Source of the DNA: Acidimicrobiales bacterium
Lineage (GTDB): Bacteria > Actinomycetota > Acidimicrobiia > Acidimicrobiales > RAAP-2
Length of the DNA: 51,181 bases
Reading direction: 5' to 3'
Assembly (NCBI GenBank): GCA_017883025.1
Contig: JADGOH010000036.1
Span: forward strand, 1 to 51,181
Shown: positions 15,967 to 24,218 of the stretch, piece by piece
Layout: each line of letters opens with the position of its first letter
Numbering within the stretch: position 1 is the stretch's first letter
Position numbers and translations under genes: made by a program
Notes under the pieces: model-generated
Database searches by the model: none
Seen by the model: the letters and a program-made list of their open reading frames with translations, nothing else
What the model was told of the DNA's origin: nothing

Positions 15967-17505
15967 ATGACCGAGCCCTCCCGTGGCCCCTCCGCGCCGA
16001 AGCGGCCCAACATCCTGCTCGTCGTGTCGGACCAGGAGCGCCAGCGGTCCTGGCTCCCCGGAGGTACCTCGCTCCCCTGGCGGGACCGCCTGCGGGCCGA
16101 GGGGCTCGAGTTCACCGACTACTTCACCCACTCGTCGCCGTGCTCGCCCAGCAGGGCGAGCCTGTTCACCGGGCGCTACCTGCCCGGTCACGGCGTCCTC
16201 GACAACGTGATCATGCCGGAGCACGACGAGCTGCCCACGTCCACGCCGACCCTCGGGTCGCTGCTGGGCTCGGCCGGCTACCGCTCGTCCTACATCGGCA
16301 AGTGGCACCTCTCCCATGCGGCCCGGCCCGACATGGAGGCCTACGGATTCGCCGACTGGGACGGCAACGACCGCCACTTCATGGGGTGGGCCGGCACCGG
16401 GGTGCACTTCGACCCGCTCATCGCGTCCAACGCCGCCCGGTGGCTGTCGAAGAACGCAGGGGCGGCCGACGAGGGCGGCCAGCCGTGGTTCCTGACCGTC
16501 GCCCTGGTCAACCCCCACGACGTCATGTGGTTCCCGGTCGACCAGCCCGGCTACCAGGCGGAGCATCCGGACCAGGTGGCCCGGGTCAAGAAGGTCCTCG
16601 AGTCCGCCGCCTGGAAGGAGGACGAGACGCTGCCCGCCTATCGGGAGCCCTATCCCGAGGTGTGCGACACCCTCCCGGCCAATTTCGCCGACCCGCTGCA
16701 CACCAAACCCGAGGCCCACCGGCAGTGGCGCTGGGACCAGCAGCACAGCCTCTACGGGTACCTCGACCCAGCCGACACGACGAGTTGGCTGCGGCACCTC
16801 GACTACTACGTCCACCTCCACCACCGGGCCGACGAGAGCCTCGGCACGGTGCTCGGCGCGCTCGACGCATCGGGAGCGTGGGACGACACGATCGTCATCT
16901 TCACCTCCGACCACGGTGACATGTGCGGCTCGCACGGCTTGCGGTCGAAGGGCCCGTTCGCCTACGACGAGATCATGCGGGTGCCCCTGTACGTGAAGGT
17001 GCCGGGCACCACCACGCCGGGCACGGTGACCTCGGCCCTCGGGTCCCATGTCGACCTGGCCGCCACCATCTGCGCGCTGGCCGGGGTGGACCCGGGGCGC
17101 ACCGCGGCCACGGTGCAGGGCTGCGACCTGACCCCGGTGCTGGCCGACCCGGCGGCGTCGGTGCGCGACCACGTCCTGTTCGCCCAGGATTCGGCCCAGA
17201 CCAGCAATCTCAACCAGGTCCGCTACGCGCTCCGCGGGTACTACGACGGCACCACCAAGTACGCCCGCTACTACGGCGTGGGCGGCGGCAAGCCGGGCAC
17301 CGGCCTGTGGGGCAGGTCACCCGGCCGCAAGCTGTACGACGTGGACTGCGCCTTCGACGACAACGACCACGAGTGGTACGAGCACGGGACCGACCCCCAC
17401 GAGTTGGTCAACCTGGCCAACGACCCGACACGGTCGGTCGGATTGCGCGACACCTATGAGCGCCTGCTGGCCTACGAGCAGGAGTCGTTCGTCACCTTCC
17501 CCTGA
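15967..17505 (+). CDS. type I sulfatase
   Basis: A 512-aa arylsulfatase-family enzyme (alkaline-phosphatase fold). The N-terminal metal motif is RPNILLVVSDQERQRSW. The formylglycine motif is CSPSRASLFTGR, in the Cys-type C-x-P-S-R form, needing a formylglycine-generating enzyme not seen in the window. Other family motifs are SSYIGKWHLSH and VIFTSDHGDMCGSHGL. The C-terminal KLYDVDCAFDDNDHEWYEH and DPHELVNLANDP match the usual sulfatase end. No signal peptide is visible, so it may be cytoplasmic. The start is the ATG 6 nt after TACCGT; the ORF track adds 16 codons. It is divergent from the Ltp operon and shares the KstR-like box. Substrate unknown (sulfate, sulfonate or phosphonate ester). Confidence 0.88.
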   Translation: MTEPSRGPSAPKRPNILLVVSDQERQRSWLPGGTSLPWRDRLRAEGLEFTDYFTHSSPCSPSRASLFTGRYLPGHGVLDNVIMPEHDELPTSTPTLGSLLGSAGYRSSYIGKWHLSHAARPDMEAYGFADWDGNDRHFMGWAGTGVHFDPLIASNAARWLSKNAGAADEGGQPWFLTVALVNPHDVMWFPVDQPGYQAEHPDQVARVKKVLESAAWKEDETLPAYREPYPEVCDTLPANFADPLHTKPEAHRQWRWDQQHSLYGYLDPADTTSWLRHLDYYVHLHHRADESLGTVLGALDASGAWDDTIVIFTSDHGDMCGSHGLRSKGPFAYDEIMRVPLYVKVPGTTTPGTVTSALGSHVDLAATICALAGVDPGRTAATVQGCDLTPVLADPAASVRDHVLFAQDSAQTSNLNQVRYALRGYYDGTTKYARYYGVGGGKPGTGLWGRSPGRKLYDVDCAFDDNDHEWYEHGTDPHELVNLANDPTRSVGLRDTYERLLAYEQESFVTFP

Positions 17506-17530
17506 GTTCGCCACCGGTGGAGTGCGGCTG

Positions 17531-18757
17531 TCAGAGCTGGTCGAAGGCCGGGTCGTACCCGTCCCGGTCGTCCGTGGCCGGCGGGACCCCCTCCGCCTCG
17601 CGGCCGGCCAGCGCGAAGCCCAGCAGGGGGAACGCCAGGACCGACACCATGCCGGCGCCGACGAGCGCGGTGGCGTTCACCGGGAGCATGTGGTGGGTGT
17701 CGAGGCCGATCTGGGTGATCACCACGAGCAGCGGGAGTGCCGTCGACTGCAGGACGCCGATGGCGGCGCGCTGGCGCCAGCCCACCGTCCGGACGTAGAC
17801 GAGCAGCGCCGGCGCGCCGCGCACCAGCAGGAACAGGCCGAGGAAGATCGGCACCCGCTCGAGCGTCGACACGTTGGTGAACAGCTCACGGGCGTGGAAC
17901 TGCATGCCACTCACCACGAAGAAGACCGGGATCAGGAAGCCGAAGCCGATCGACTCGAGCCGGGGCTGCATGGCCTCGGCCTGCCCCTCGGTGAAGGCGA
18001 TGCGGACGATCAACCCGGCGGCGAATGCCCCGAGCAGCACCTCGAGGCTGAGCGACGACGCAACCAGCACCAGGCCGGTGATCAGCAGCAGCACGATCCG
18101 GACCGGCAGTTGGGTGGAGGTTCCGAGGTGGCGCTGGAGCGTCTCCATCACCCGTGGCGGCTGGGGCCGGGCCGCCAGGAACGCCACGCCGATGGCCAGG
18201 ACCACGAAGAGGACGAGTAGCGCCGTCTCCGCTGCGGGACTGGCCGCTCCGAGCAGGACGGTGACCGCCACGACCGGACCGAACTCGCCGGCGGTGCCCG
18301 CCGCCACGAGGAGCTTGCCGAACGGGCTCTCCAGCATGTGTCGGTCCCGGAGCATCGGCAGGAGGGTACCGAGGGCCGTCGTCGTCAGGGCCAGGCCGAC
18401 CAGCAGGCTGGAGATGGCGAAATTGGTCAGCAGGAGCACCAGTCCGACGCCGAGGCCGAGGGCGAGGCTGGCCAGCCAGCCGACGACGCCGAGCTTCAGT
18501 GGGGCGCCCCGCAGCCGGCTGAAGTCGATCTCGTAGCCGGCCATGAAGAAGAGGAAGGAGAGCCCCAGCGCGTCGAGGCCGTCGACGAACGGGCCCGTCG
18601 ATGCCCACCCGAGGACCTCGGGCCCGATCAGGATGCCGAGCAGGAGCTCGAACAGGACGCTCGGGATGCGCCACCGTCCGAGCGCCTCCGAGCACAGCGG
18701 GGCGATGGCCACCGCGAGGGCGATCACGAACAGGGAGACGGCGGTCCCGTACGGCAT
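17531..18757 (-). CDS. CPA2-type cation:proton antiporter (Na+/H+ exchanger family)
   Basis: A 408-aa integral membrane protein with about 12 hydrophobic segments. It begins MPYGTAVSLFVIALAVAIAP, and family features include PSVLFELLLGILIGPEVLG, LSFLFFMAGYEIDFSRLRG and GFLIPVFFVVSGMQFHAREL. There is no C-terminal TrkA-N domain, so it is a short form. It would exchange Na+ or K+ for H+ across the membrane. The start follows a TACGCT -10 hexamer by 6 nt; the ORF track runs well past it to 19966. It is convergent with the sulfatase gene. Confidence 0.88.
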   Translation of the reverse strand: MPYGTAVSLFVIALAVAIAPLCSEALGRWRIPSVLFELLLGILIGPEVLGWASTGPFVDGLDALGLSFLFFMAGYEIDFSRLRGAPLKLGVVGWLASLALGLGVGLVLLLTNFAISSLLVGLALTTTALGTLLPMLRDRHMLESPFGKLLVAAGTAGEFGPVVAVTVLLGAASPAAETALLVLFVVLAIGVAFLAARPQPPRVMETLQRHLGTSTQLPVRIVLLLITGLVLVASSLSLEVLLGAFAAGLIVRIAFTEGQAEAMQPRLESIGFGFLIPVFFVVSGMQFHARELFTNVSTLERVPIFLGLFLLVRGAPALLVYVRTVGWRQRAAIGVLQSTALPLLVVITQIGLDTHHMLPVNATALVGAGMVSVLAFPLLGFALAGREAEGVPPATDDRDGYDPAFDQL

Positions 18758-18763
18758 CCGGAC

Positions 18764-18769
18764 AGCGTA
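18764..18769 (-). promoter_or_regulatory. -10 element, leaderless start of antiporter
   Basis: On the minus strand TACGCT, then GTCCGG (6 nt), then ATG at 18757. Confidence 0.55.
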
Positions 18770-18820
18770 CGAGAGGCCGCACGGAGCGGTCGGGACCGGT
18801 GCAGGGCGGCGAGGCCGCCG

Positions 18821-18826
18821 TAGGCT
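18821..18826 (+). promoter_or_regulatory. -10 element, leaderless start of AAC(3)-like gene
   Basis: TAGGCT followed by 6 nt and GTG at 18833. Divergent from the antiporter promoter, about 50 bp away. Confidence 0.5.
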
Positions 18827-18832
18827 CGCGTC

Positions 18833-19642
18833 GTGGAGCACGTCGACCCGGCACAGGAGCTGCCGTTCACCGTGGAGAGCCTGGCGGACGACCTCCGCTC
18901 GCTCGGTGTCGGGTCCGGCTCGACTCTGCTCGTGCACAGCTCGTTGTCGTCCCTGGGCTACGTCGCCGGGGGCGCCCACGCGGTCGTGCTCGCCCTGCTC
19001 GACGTCCTGGGCCCGGCGGGGACCCTGGTCGTCCCCGCCCACTCGAGCGACCTGTCGGACCCCGGGCACTGGGAGAATCCGCCGGTGCCCGAGGCGTGGT
19101 GGCCGGTCATCCGAGCCTCGGCGCCGGCCTTCGACCGCGACCTCACCGCCACCCGGGGGATGGGGGCGATCGCCGACACCGTGCGTCGGGTACCGGCTGC
19201 CCTGCGCAGCGCCCATCCGACCGACTCGATCTGCGCCGTCGGGCCCGGCGCGGCCCGCCTCACTGCCGTGCACCGGTTGGAGGACGGGCTCGGCGAGTCG
19301 TCCCCGCTGGCCAGGCTCTACGAGTCCGGCGCCGACGTCCTGCTCCTCGGGGTCGGCCATGCCAACAACACGTCGCTCCACCTGGCGGAGGTGCGGGCCG
19401 GCACCCAGCCCGCGACCACCGACGGTGCCCCCGTGCTGGTCGACGGCGAGCGTGCATGGGTGGCGTACCCCGTGACCGCGGTGGACACGGACGACTTCGA
19501 CGTGGTCGGGGGCGCCGTGGGCGAGGCGGGGATCGAACGGGTCGGCACCGTCGGGAGGGCGACCGCCCGCCTGATGCCGATGCGGAACCTGGTCGACTTC
19601 GCGACCGGGTGGTTCGCCGAGCATCGCACCGCGGCACCCTGA
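18833..19642 (+). CDS. AAC(3)-family N-acetyltransferase
   Basis: A 269-aa member of the aminoglycoside 3-N-acetyltransferase (Antibiotic_NAT) family. Typical motifs: STLLVHSSLSSLGYVAGG, PAGTLVVPAHSSDLSDP, RSAHPTDSICAVGP and DVLLLGVGHANNTSLHLAE, containing the conserved histidines. Enzymes of this fold transfer acetyl from acetyl-CoA to an amino group. Many chromosomal homologues in environmental actinobacteria are not resistance genes, and nothing around it suggests a mobile resistance context. The GTG start is set by the leaderless promoter spacing. Confidence 0.85.
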   Translation: MEHVDPAQELPFTVESLADDLRSLGVGSGSTLLVHSSLSSLGYVAGGAHAVVLALLDVLGPAGTLVVPAHSSDLSDPGHWENPPVPEAWWPVIRASAPAFDRDLTATRGMGAIADTVRRVPAALRSAHPTDSICAVGPGAARLTAVHRLEDGLGESSPLARLYESGADVLLLGVGHANNTSLHLAEVRAGTQPATTDGAPVLVDGERAWVAYPVTAVDTDDFDVVGGAVGEAGIERVGTVGRATARLMPMRNLVDFATGWFAEHRTAAP

Positions 19643-19653
19643 TCGGGTACTCC

Positions 19654-20193
19654 CTAGGCCCCGGCGGCCAACTCGTCCACCAGCCGGTCGACCGCCGACC
19701 GGCTCGAGAGCACGACCACCCGGGCGTGGGGCGCCCCGGCCCGCGCCTCGTCCGGTACCTCGGCGCGGTATCGGTCGAGCGTCCGCCACGACCACAGGAC
19801 GACGTTCCGATCGGCATCCGTCGACAACAGGTTGCGCAGCGATTCGACGTTGCCGTTCCACAGCTCGGTGCCCAGCACACCCCGCCGTATCGTCCTCGCC
19901 ACGAGCTGACGCATCACCGTCCACCTCGGCAGGTCGAGGACGACGACGAGCTCTACCCGGTCCCACACCAGGTCCCGGACCTGGCGGTAGTTGCCCTCGA
20001 TGACCCAGCGGTCCCCGCCGGCCACGCGGGCGACCTCGGCGCGGAACGACTCGGTCGCCAGCTCGGTCCAGCCCGGCTGGTGGAAGAGGCCGTCCAGCTC
20101 GGTCCGGGGCAGGCCGAGCCGCTCGGCCAGGATCCGGGCCAGCGTCGACTTGCCGCTGCCCGACGCCCCGTGGACGGCGATCCGGTCGATCAC
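19654..20193 (-). CDS. P-loop NTPase, adenylate-kinase-like (FlaR-type)
   Basis: A 179-aa small kinase-like ATPase. Walker A is HGASGSGKSTLARIL (residues 8-22). Downstream are the segments LDGLFHQPGW, RWVIEGNYR and VVLDLPRWTVMRQLVARTIRRG, which are typical of the topology-modulation/adenylate-kinase-like group. The substrate is unknown. It begins 7 bp after the phosphatase stop and is probably translated from the same mRNA. Confidence 0.82.
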   Translation of the reverse strand: MIDRIAVHGASGSGKSTLARILAERLGLPRTELDGLFHQPGWTELATESFRAEVARVAGGDRWVIEGNYRQVRDLVWDRVELVVVLDLPRWTVMRQLVARTIRRGVLGTELWNGNVESLRNLLSTDADRNVVLWSWRTLDRYRAEVPDEARAGAPHARVVVLSSRSAVDRLVDELAAGA

Positions 20194-20200
20194 TCGGTGG

Positions 20201-20776
20201 TCAGGCGACGCCTGCGCCGGGCCGGCCGTCGACCCGGTCGGCCAGGTGCTCGACCAGGCCGCGGCACCCGGCCTCCACCAGGTCGAGGCAGTACTCGAAG
20301 TCTGCGTCGTCGCCGTAGTAGGGGTCGGGGACGTCCGGGTCGCCGCCGGACCGTGGACCGAAACTGCGCATCAGCACCAGCCGGTCGTCATGGCGGTAGT
20401 CGCCGGCCTTGGCCCGTGCCATGCTCGCCAGCGTCTGGCGGTGGCCGCGGTCCATGCAGACGACGAGCCCGGCCCCCGGCAGCCACGCCGTGTCGAACGC
20501 CCGGGCCCGGTGCCCGTGGTCGACGTAGCCGCGTCGCTCGAGCGCGGCCCGGGCCCGGGGATCCATGGGCTCGCCCGCGTGCCAGCCGCCGGTGCCCGCA
20601 CTCGACACGACCAGCCTGTCGCCCAGTGCCATTCCGTCACCCAGCACCCGGTCAGCGGCCAGACGCTGCAGCACGACGTCCCCGATCGGGGAACGGCAGA
20701 TGTTGCCCGTGCACACGAAGATCACGTGGAACGGGTCGGCCGGGGGAGCGTCGGCGTCGGGTCGGGCAATCGGCAC
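20201..20776 (-). CDS. low-molecular-weight protein-tyrosine phosphatase
   Basis: A 191-aa LMW-PTP. The catalytic P-loop is [16 protein letters not shown] (C-x5-R-S, nucleophile C in CTGNICRS). The acid/base Asp is in the [10 protein letters not shown] segment, matching the family DP[YW] motif. It dephosphorylates phosphotyrosine or small aryl phosphates in the cytoplasm. It starts with GTG, preceded by CAGACT and 6 nt, a weaker version of the leaderless pattern. It is the first gene of a two-gene operon with a small P-loop kinase, a suggestive kinase/phosphatase pairing of unknown purpose. Confidence 0.9.
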   Translation of the reverse strand: MPIARPDADAPPADPFHVIFVCTGNICRSPIGDVVLQRLAADRVLGDGMALGDRLVVSSAGTGGWHAGEPMDPRARAALERRGYVDHGHRARAFDTAWLPGAGLVVCMDRGHRQTLASMARAKAGDYRHDDRLVLMRSFGPRSGGDPDVPDPYYGDDADFEYCLDLVEAGCRGLVEHLADRVDGRPGAGVA

Positions 20777-20878
20777 CCGTCCAGTCTGGCCGGTCCCACC
20801 GCCCGGGCGCGACCCCGGTACGGTGTCGCCACGGAGCGCACGCCGGCCGGCGTGCCGGGACTCCCCGTGGAGGGACCG

Positions 20879-21397
20879 ATGAGCGACACGTCAGCGAGCG
20901 AGCAGAACCAGCAGATGGGGCACGGCGTCAAGCAGCGCGACCTGATCCGGATGACCGGCGAGGAGATCGACGCCTTCCTCCACGAGCGGCGCCCGATGTC
21001 GATGTGCACCCTCAACCACGACGGCTCCATCCACGCCGTGGCCATGTGGTACGGCTTCGTCGACGGCGCCATCGCCATCGAGACGAAGGCCAAGGCCCAG
21101 AAGGCGGTGAACCTCGGACGCGACTCGCGGATCACCCTCCTCTTCGAGGACGGCGACTACTACGAGGAGCTGCGTGGCGTGGAGCTCGTCGGCCATGCCG
21201 AGATCGTCGAGGACCCGGACAAGATGTGGGAGTTGGGGGTCAACCTCTTCGAGCGCTACTACGGGACCTACACCGAGGAGCTGCGCCCGTTCGTCGAGAC
21301 CATGCTCAACAAGCGCATCGTGGCCAAGATCAACGTCGAGCGCACCGTCTCCTGGGACCACCGCAAGCTCGGCCTGCCATCCACCCGGCCCGCCTGA
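20879..21397 (+). CDS. pyridoxamine 5'-phosphate oxidase-fold protein
   Basis: A 172-aa split-beta-barrel flavin/F420-binding type protein. After a polar N-terminal extension of about 25 residues come MTGEEIDAFLHERRPMSMCT, HAVAMWYGFVDGAIAIETKAKAQKA and RITLLFEDGDYYEELRGVE, all typical of the PPOX family. Without experiments the cofactor (FMN or F420) and substrate are unknown. It is followed 9 bp later by a second PPOX-fold gene and then a PrsW-like gene 7 bp further on, forming a three-gene operon. GTGGAGGG lies just upstream of the ATG. Confidence 0.85.
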   Translation: MSDTSASEQNQQMGHGVKQRDLIRMTGEEIDAFLHERRPMSMCTLNHDGSIHAVAMWYGFVDGAIAIETKAKAQKAVNLGRDSRITLLFEDGDYYEELRGVELVGHAEIVEDPDKMWELGVNLFERYYGTYTEELRPFVETMLNKRIVAKINVERTVSWDHRKLGLPSTRPA

Positions 21398-21406
21398 GGC
21401 TCGGCG

Positions 21407-21862
21407 ATGGCAGCCATGGACGACGACGAGGTGGCGACCTTCCTCGAGGCGCTGCCGGCCCGGACCGCGAAGCTGGCCACCGTACGAGATGACGGGCGAC
21501 CCCACGTGGCGCCGATCTGGTTCGCCCTCGACCGCTCGGCGGCGGGGCTCGACGCACCCGTCGGCGACCTCGTGTTCAACACGGCCGCCACCACCGTCAA
21601 GGGCCGCAACATCCTGCGTGACCCCCGCATCGCCCTGTGCATCGACGACGACCGCCCCCCGTTCACCTTCGTGACCGTCGAGGGGCTGGCCACCGTGAGC
21701 GAGGACCCTGACGAGCTGCGCCGCTGGGCCACGGTGATCGGTGGCCGGTACATGGGGGCCGACCAGGCCGACGCCTACGGCACTCGCAACGGGATGCCGG
21801 GCGAGCTCGTGGTCCGGCTCCGACCGACGCGCATCGTGGCCCAGGCGCGCGTGGCGGACTGA
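21407..21862 (+). CDS. PPOX-fold, probably F420-dependent reductase (TIGR03618-like)
   Basis: A 151-aa protein beginning MAAMDDDEVATFLEALPART with KLATVRDDGRPHVAPIWFAL, the hallmark opening of the actinobacterial F420-type PPOX subgroup that includes the biliverdin reductase Rv2074. The segments TTVKGRNILRDPRIALCIDD and ELVVRLRPTRIVAQARVAD complete the fold. F420 dependence is a family-based inference. It is the middle gene of the PPOX-PPOX-PrsW operon. Confidence 0.85.
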   Translation: MAAMDDDEVATFLEALPARTAKLATVRDDGRPHVAPIWFALDRSAAGLDAPVGDLVFNTAATTVKGRNILRDPRIALCIDDDRPPFTFVTVEGLATVSEDPDELRRWATVIGGRYMGADQADAYGTRNGMPGELVVRLRPTRIVAQARVAD

Positions 21863-21869
21863 CCGGACG

Positions 21870-23258
21870 ATGACGGCACCGCCGACGGTGGGTGACGCGG
21901 CGTCGGACCCATCCGGATGGTACTGCTTCAGCGTGCGCCCCCGGCTGGCCGAGTGGGACGGCGTGGCGTGGACGGGCACCTCCCACGCCGCTGTGGCGGG
22001 GCCGGTGCTGCCGGGGCCGCCGGGGGCCTTCGCCTTCGTGCGCCTGCCGTGGTTCCGCTGGATGGCACTCGGCCAGGCGCTCGTCATCCTCCCTGCCATC
22101 CTGAGCGGCACCACCGGCTTCGCCTGGTGGTCGTGGATCTCGGTGGTCGGGTACCTGGCCTTCCTGTCCGGTGGCGTGATGGTCGTGTCCCGGTTCCTCG
22201 ACCTCGACCAGCTCACCGGCCGCCGGACCCTCACGTGGATCGGCGTCGGCTCGGGCGTCGTCGCATTCGGCCTGGGCTTCGGCCTCGAGGTCCTGGTCGA
22301 CCACGTCGCCGGGTGGTCGACGACGCTGTGGCTGACCGGGCCGATCGAGGAGGGCGGAAAGCTGCTCGTGCCCGTCCTGCTCCTCGTGTTCGGGGCCTCG
22401 AGGTTCAAGCTGCCCCGGGTCGGCCTCTACCTGGTGCTGGTCAGTGGCGCCACGGTGGGCGTGCTCGAAGGCGCGGAGTACGAGGCCCGCCCTGAATTCG
22501 CATGGGCTCACCTGCAGATGGCCCTGGTGCGCCCCTCGGCCGAGCTGCTCCACGTGTTCGTGGCCGGGTTCGCGGCGGCCGTGATCTGGCTGGCGGCCTG
22601 GCGCCGCAAGCGGGCAGTGACCACAGCGGGCGTGGTGGCCTTCCTCATCGCCGCCGGCATCCACTCGTTCCACGACGGGATCATCACCTTCTTCCATGTC
22701 CGGCCCCGTTCGTTCAACTCGACCCTGGCCCAGACGCTGCGGGAGGCGATCGACCGGGGGCTCGCCGGGGCGGCGCTGGCCCTGGTGCTGGCCGCGCTGC
22801 TGTACCTGCTGGCCCGGCACGGGGCCCGCGAGCTGACCGCCCCGGGGGACATCGCCTCGTGCCCGCCACCGTGGCGGCCCCAGATCAAGGCGTGGGGGTG
22901 CGACCCGCCGCCGGTCGCCGTAGCGGCCCCCGGCCCATGGTCCGTCGCCGGGCTCTATGGACCCGACGGCACACCGGCCCCGTACGGCCAGGTCCCGCAC
23001 TACGGGCCGCCCACACCGCATGCGCTACCGGCGTGCGCCGCGCCACCGCATGCGGTGTGCAACGCCCCGGCGCAGGCACCATCCGCATGGCCGCCTCCTG
23101 CACCGGCGCCTCCCACACCTGTGCCGGTGCCGGTGCCGTCGATCGCACCCCCCGGCTGGTATGCCGTGGGCGGTGACCCGCGCCTGCAGGGGTGGTGGAC
23201 CGGGACCACGTGGACACGGCTGCACCGGTGGGACGGCAACCGCTGGATGCGGACGTGA
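21870..23258 (+). CDS. PrsW-like intramembrane protease flanked by DUF2510 motifs
   Basis: A 462-aa membrane protein. Residues about 60-280 contain roughly eight hydrophobic segments with the PrsW/CPBP-like motifs GPIEEGGKLL (E160-E161), GVLEGAEYE (E200) and an H-x2-H-D pair in IHSFHDGIITFF. This is followed by a Pro/Ala-rich linker of about 120 residues. Both ends carry DUF2510-like sequence: PSGWYCFSVRPRLAEWDGVAWTG at the N-terminus (residues 15-37, shown in part elsewhere) and PPGWYAVGGDPRLQGWWTG at the C-terminus, the latter followed by a second half-copy RWDGNRWM. PrsW proteases perform site-1-type cleavage of anti-sigma factors; none is visible nearby. Start 7 bp after the PPOX stop. 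Confidence 0.82.
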   Translation: MTAPPTVGDAASDPSGWYCFSVRPRLAEWDGVAWTGTSHAAVAGPVLPGPPGAFAFVRLPWFRWMALGQALVILPAILSGTTGFAWWSWISVVGYLAFLSGGVMVVSRFLDLDQLTGRRTLTWIGVGSGVVAFGLGFGLEVLVDHVAGWSTTLWLTGPIEEGGKLLVPVLLLVFGASRFKLPRVGLYLVLVSGATVGVLEGAEYEARPEFAWAHLQMALVRPSAELLHVFVAGFAAAVIWLAAWRRKRAVTTAGVVAFLIAAGIHSFHDGIITFFHVRPRSFNSTLAQTLREAIDRGLAGAALALVLAALLYLLARHGARELTAPGDIASCPPPWRPQIKAWGCDPPPVAVAAPGPWSVAGLYGPDGTPAPYGQVPHYGPPTPHALPACAAPPHAVCNAPAQAPSAWPPPAPAPPTPVPVPVPSIAPPGWYAVGGDPRLQGWWTGTTWTRLHRWDGNRWMRT

Positions 23259-23331
23259 GCCCTCGCAGGGCATCCTCGCCCGACGCCGGGTCCGGACTGC
23301 GTGGCGCCGGTGCGCCCTGGGCTGGTAGCAC

Positions 23332-23345
23332 TAGAACAGGTTGCA
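23332..23345 (+). promoter_or_regulatory. KstR-like operator upstream of SDR/DapB-like pair
   Basis: TAGAACAGGTTGCA matches TnnAACnnGTTnnA at all 8 fixed positions. It ends 31 bp before the ATG of the SDR gene, a position where binding would block transcription. Confidence 0.55.
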
Positions 23346-23376
23346 GCCGCTGCGACCGCCGAAGGGGGAACCTCGC

Positions 23377-24165
23377 ATGATTCTCGATCGCTACCGGATG
23401 GACGGAAAGGTCGCCGTCATCACCGGTGCCGGACGCGGCATCGGCGCCGCCACCGCCGTCGGGCTGGCCCAGGCCGGCGCCGACGTCGTGATCTCGGCCA
23501 GGACCGCCGACCAGCTCGCGACCGTGGCCGAGCAGGTCGAGGCCGCCGGCCGGCGCGCGGTCGCCGTACCGGCCAACCTCAACGACCTCGACGCCGTGGC
23601 CGCCCTGGTCGACCACGCGCGTGACGCCTTCGGCCGGCTCGACCTGGTGGTCAACAACGTCGGGGGCACCATGCCCCAGTCGTTCATGGACACGACGGCC
23701 AAGACGATGGAGGACGCCTTCCACTTCAATGTCGCCACGGCGCACACCCTCCTGCACGCCGCCGTCCCGCTCATGCTCGAGGGGGGTGGCGGGTCGGCCG
23801 TCAACATCTCCTCGGCCATGGGCCGCCTTGCCGCCCGCGGGTTCGTCGCCTACGGCACGGCCAAGGCCGCGCTCGCCCACTACACCCGGCTGTCGGCCAT
23901 GGACCTCGCCCCGAAGATCCGGGTGAACGCCATTGCCGTGGGCTCGGTGGCCACGTCGGCCCTCGACATCGTCATGCAGATCGACGAGATGCGTACCGCC
24001 ATGGAAGATGCCACCCCGCTCGGCCGCATCGGCGACCCCGAAGACATCGCCGCCGCCATCGTCTACCTCGCCTCCGACGCCGGATCCTACGTGACCGGCA
24101 AGGTGCTCGAGGTCGACGGGGGCACCGAGGCGGCCACGCTCGACATGAACATCCCGGACGTCTGA
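23377..24165 (+). CDS. short-chain dehydrogenase/reductase
   Basis: A 262-aa classical SDR. NAD(P) motif [16 protein letters not shown] (near residue 9), NNVGG (the NNAG equivalent), catalytic S in [10 protein letters not shown] and Y-x3-K in [10 protein letters not shown]. The C-terminal [20 protein letters not shown] and EVDGG are standard. The start at MILDRYR is preceded by GAAGGGGGAA; the track start at 23341 is inside the KstR-like box and unlikely. It lies directly behind that box, suggesting a role in sterol or lipid oxidation. It is followed 53 bp later by a DapB-like reductase. Confidence 0.88.
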   Translation: MILDRYRMDGKVAVITGAGRGIGAATAVGLAQAGADVVISARTADQLATVAEQVEAAGRRAVAVPANLNDLDAVAALVDHARDAFGRLDLVVNNVGGTMPQSFMDTTAKTMEDAFHFNVATAHTLLHAAVPLMLEGGGGSAVNISSAMGRLAARGFVAYGTAKAALAHYTRLSAMDLAPKIRVNAIAVGSVATSALDIVMQIDEMRTAMEDATPLGRIGDPEDIAAAIVYLASDAGSYVTGKVLEVDGGTEAATLDMNIPDV

Positions 24166-24218
24166 GCGACCCGCCCCACCAGTCCCCTCACCGTCATCAA
24201 CCCACCAAGGAGCACCCC

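Noticed and set aside
18833-19642. Acquired aminoglycoside-resistance gene
   Set aside because: Family membership is clear, but there is no mobile context or compositional shift; chromosomal homologues often have other roles.
18601-21492. 963-aa plus-strand ORF
   Set aside because: Arg/Gly/Pro-rich translation running through five clearly recognised genes on both strands; a shadow frame caused by high GC.
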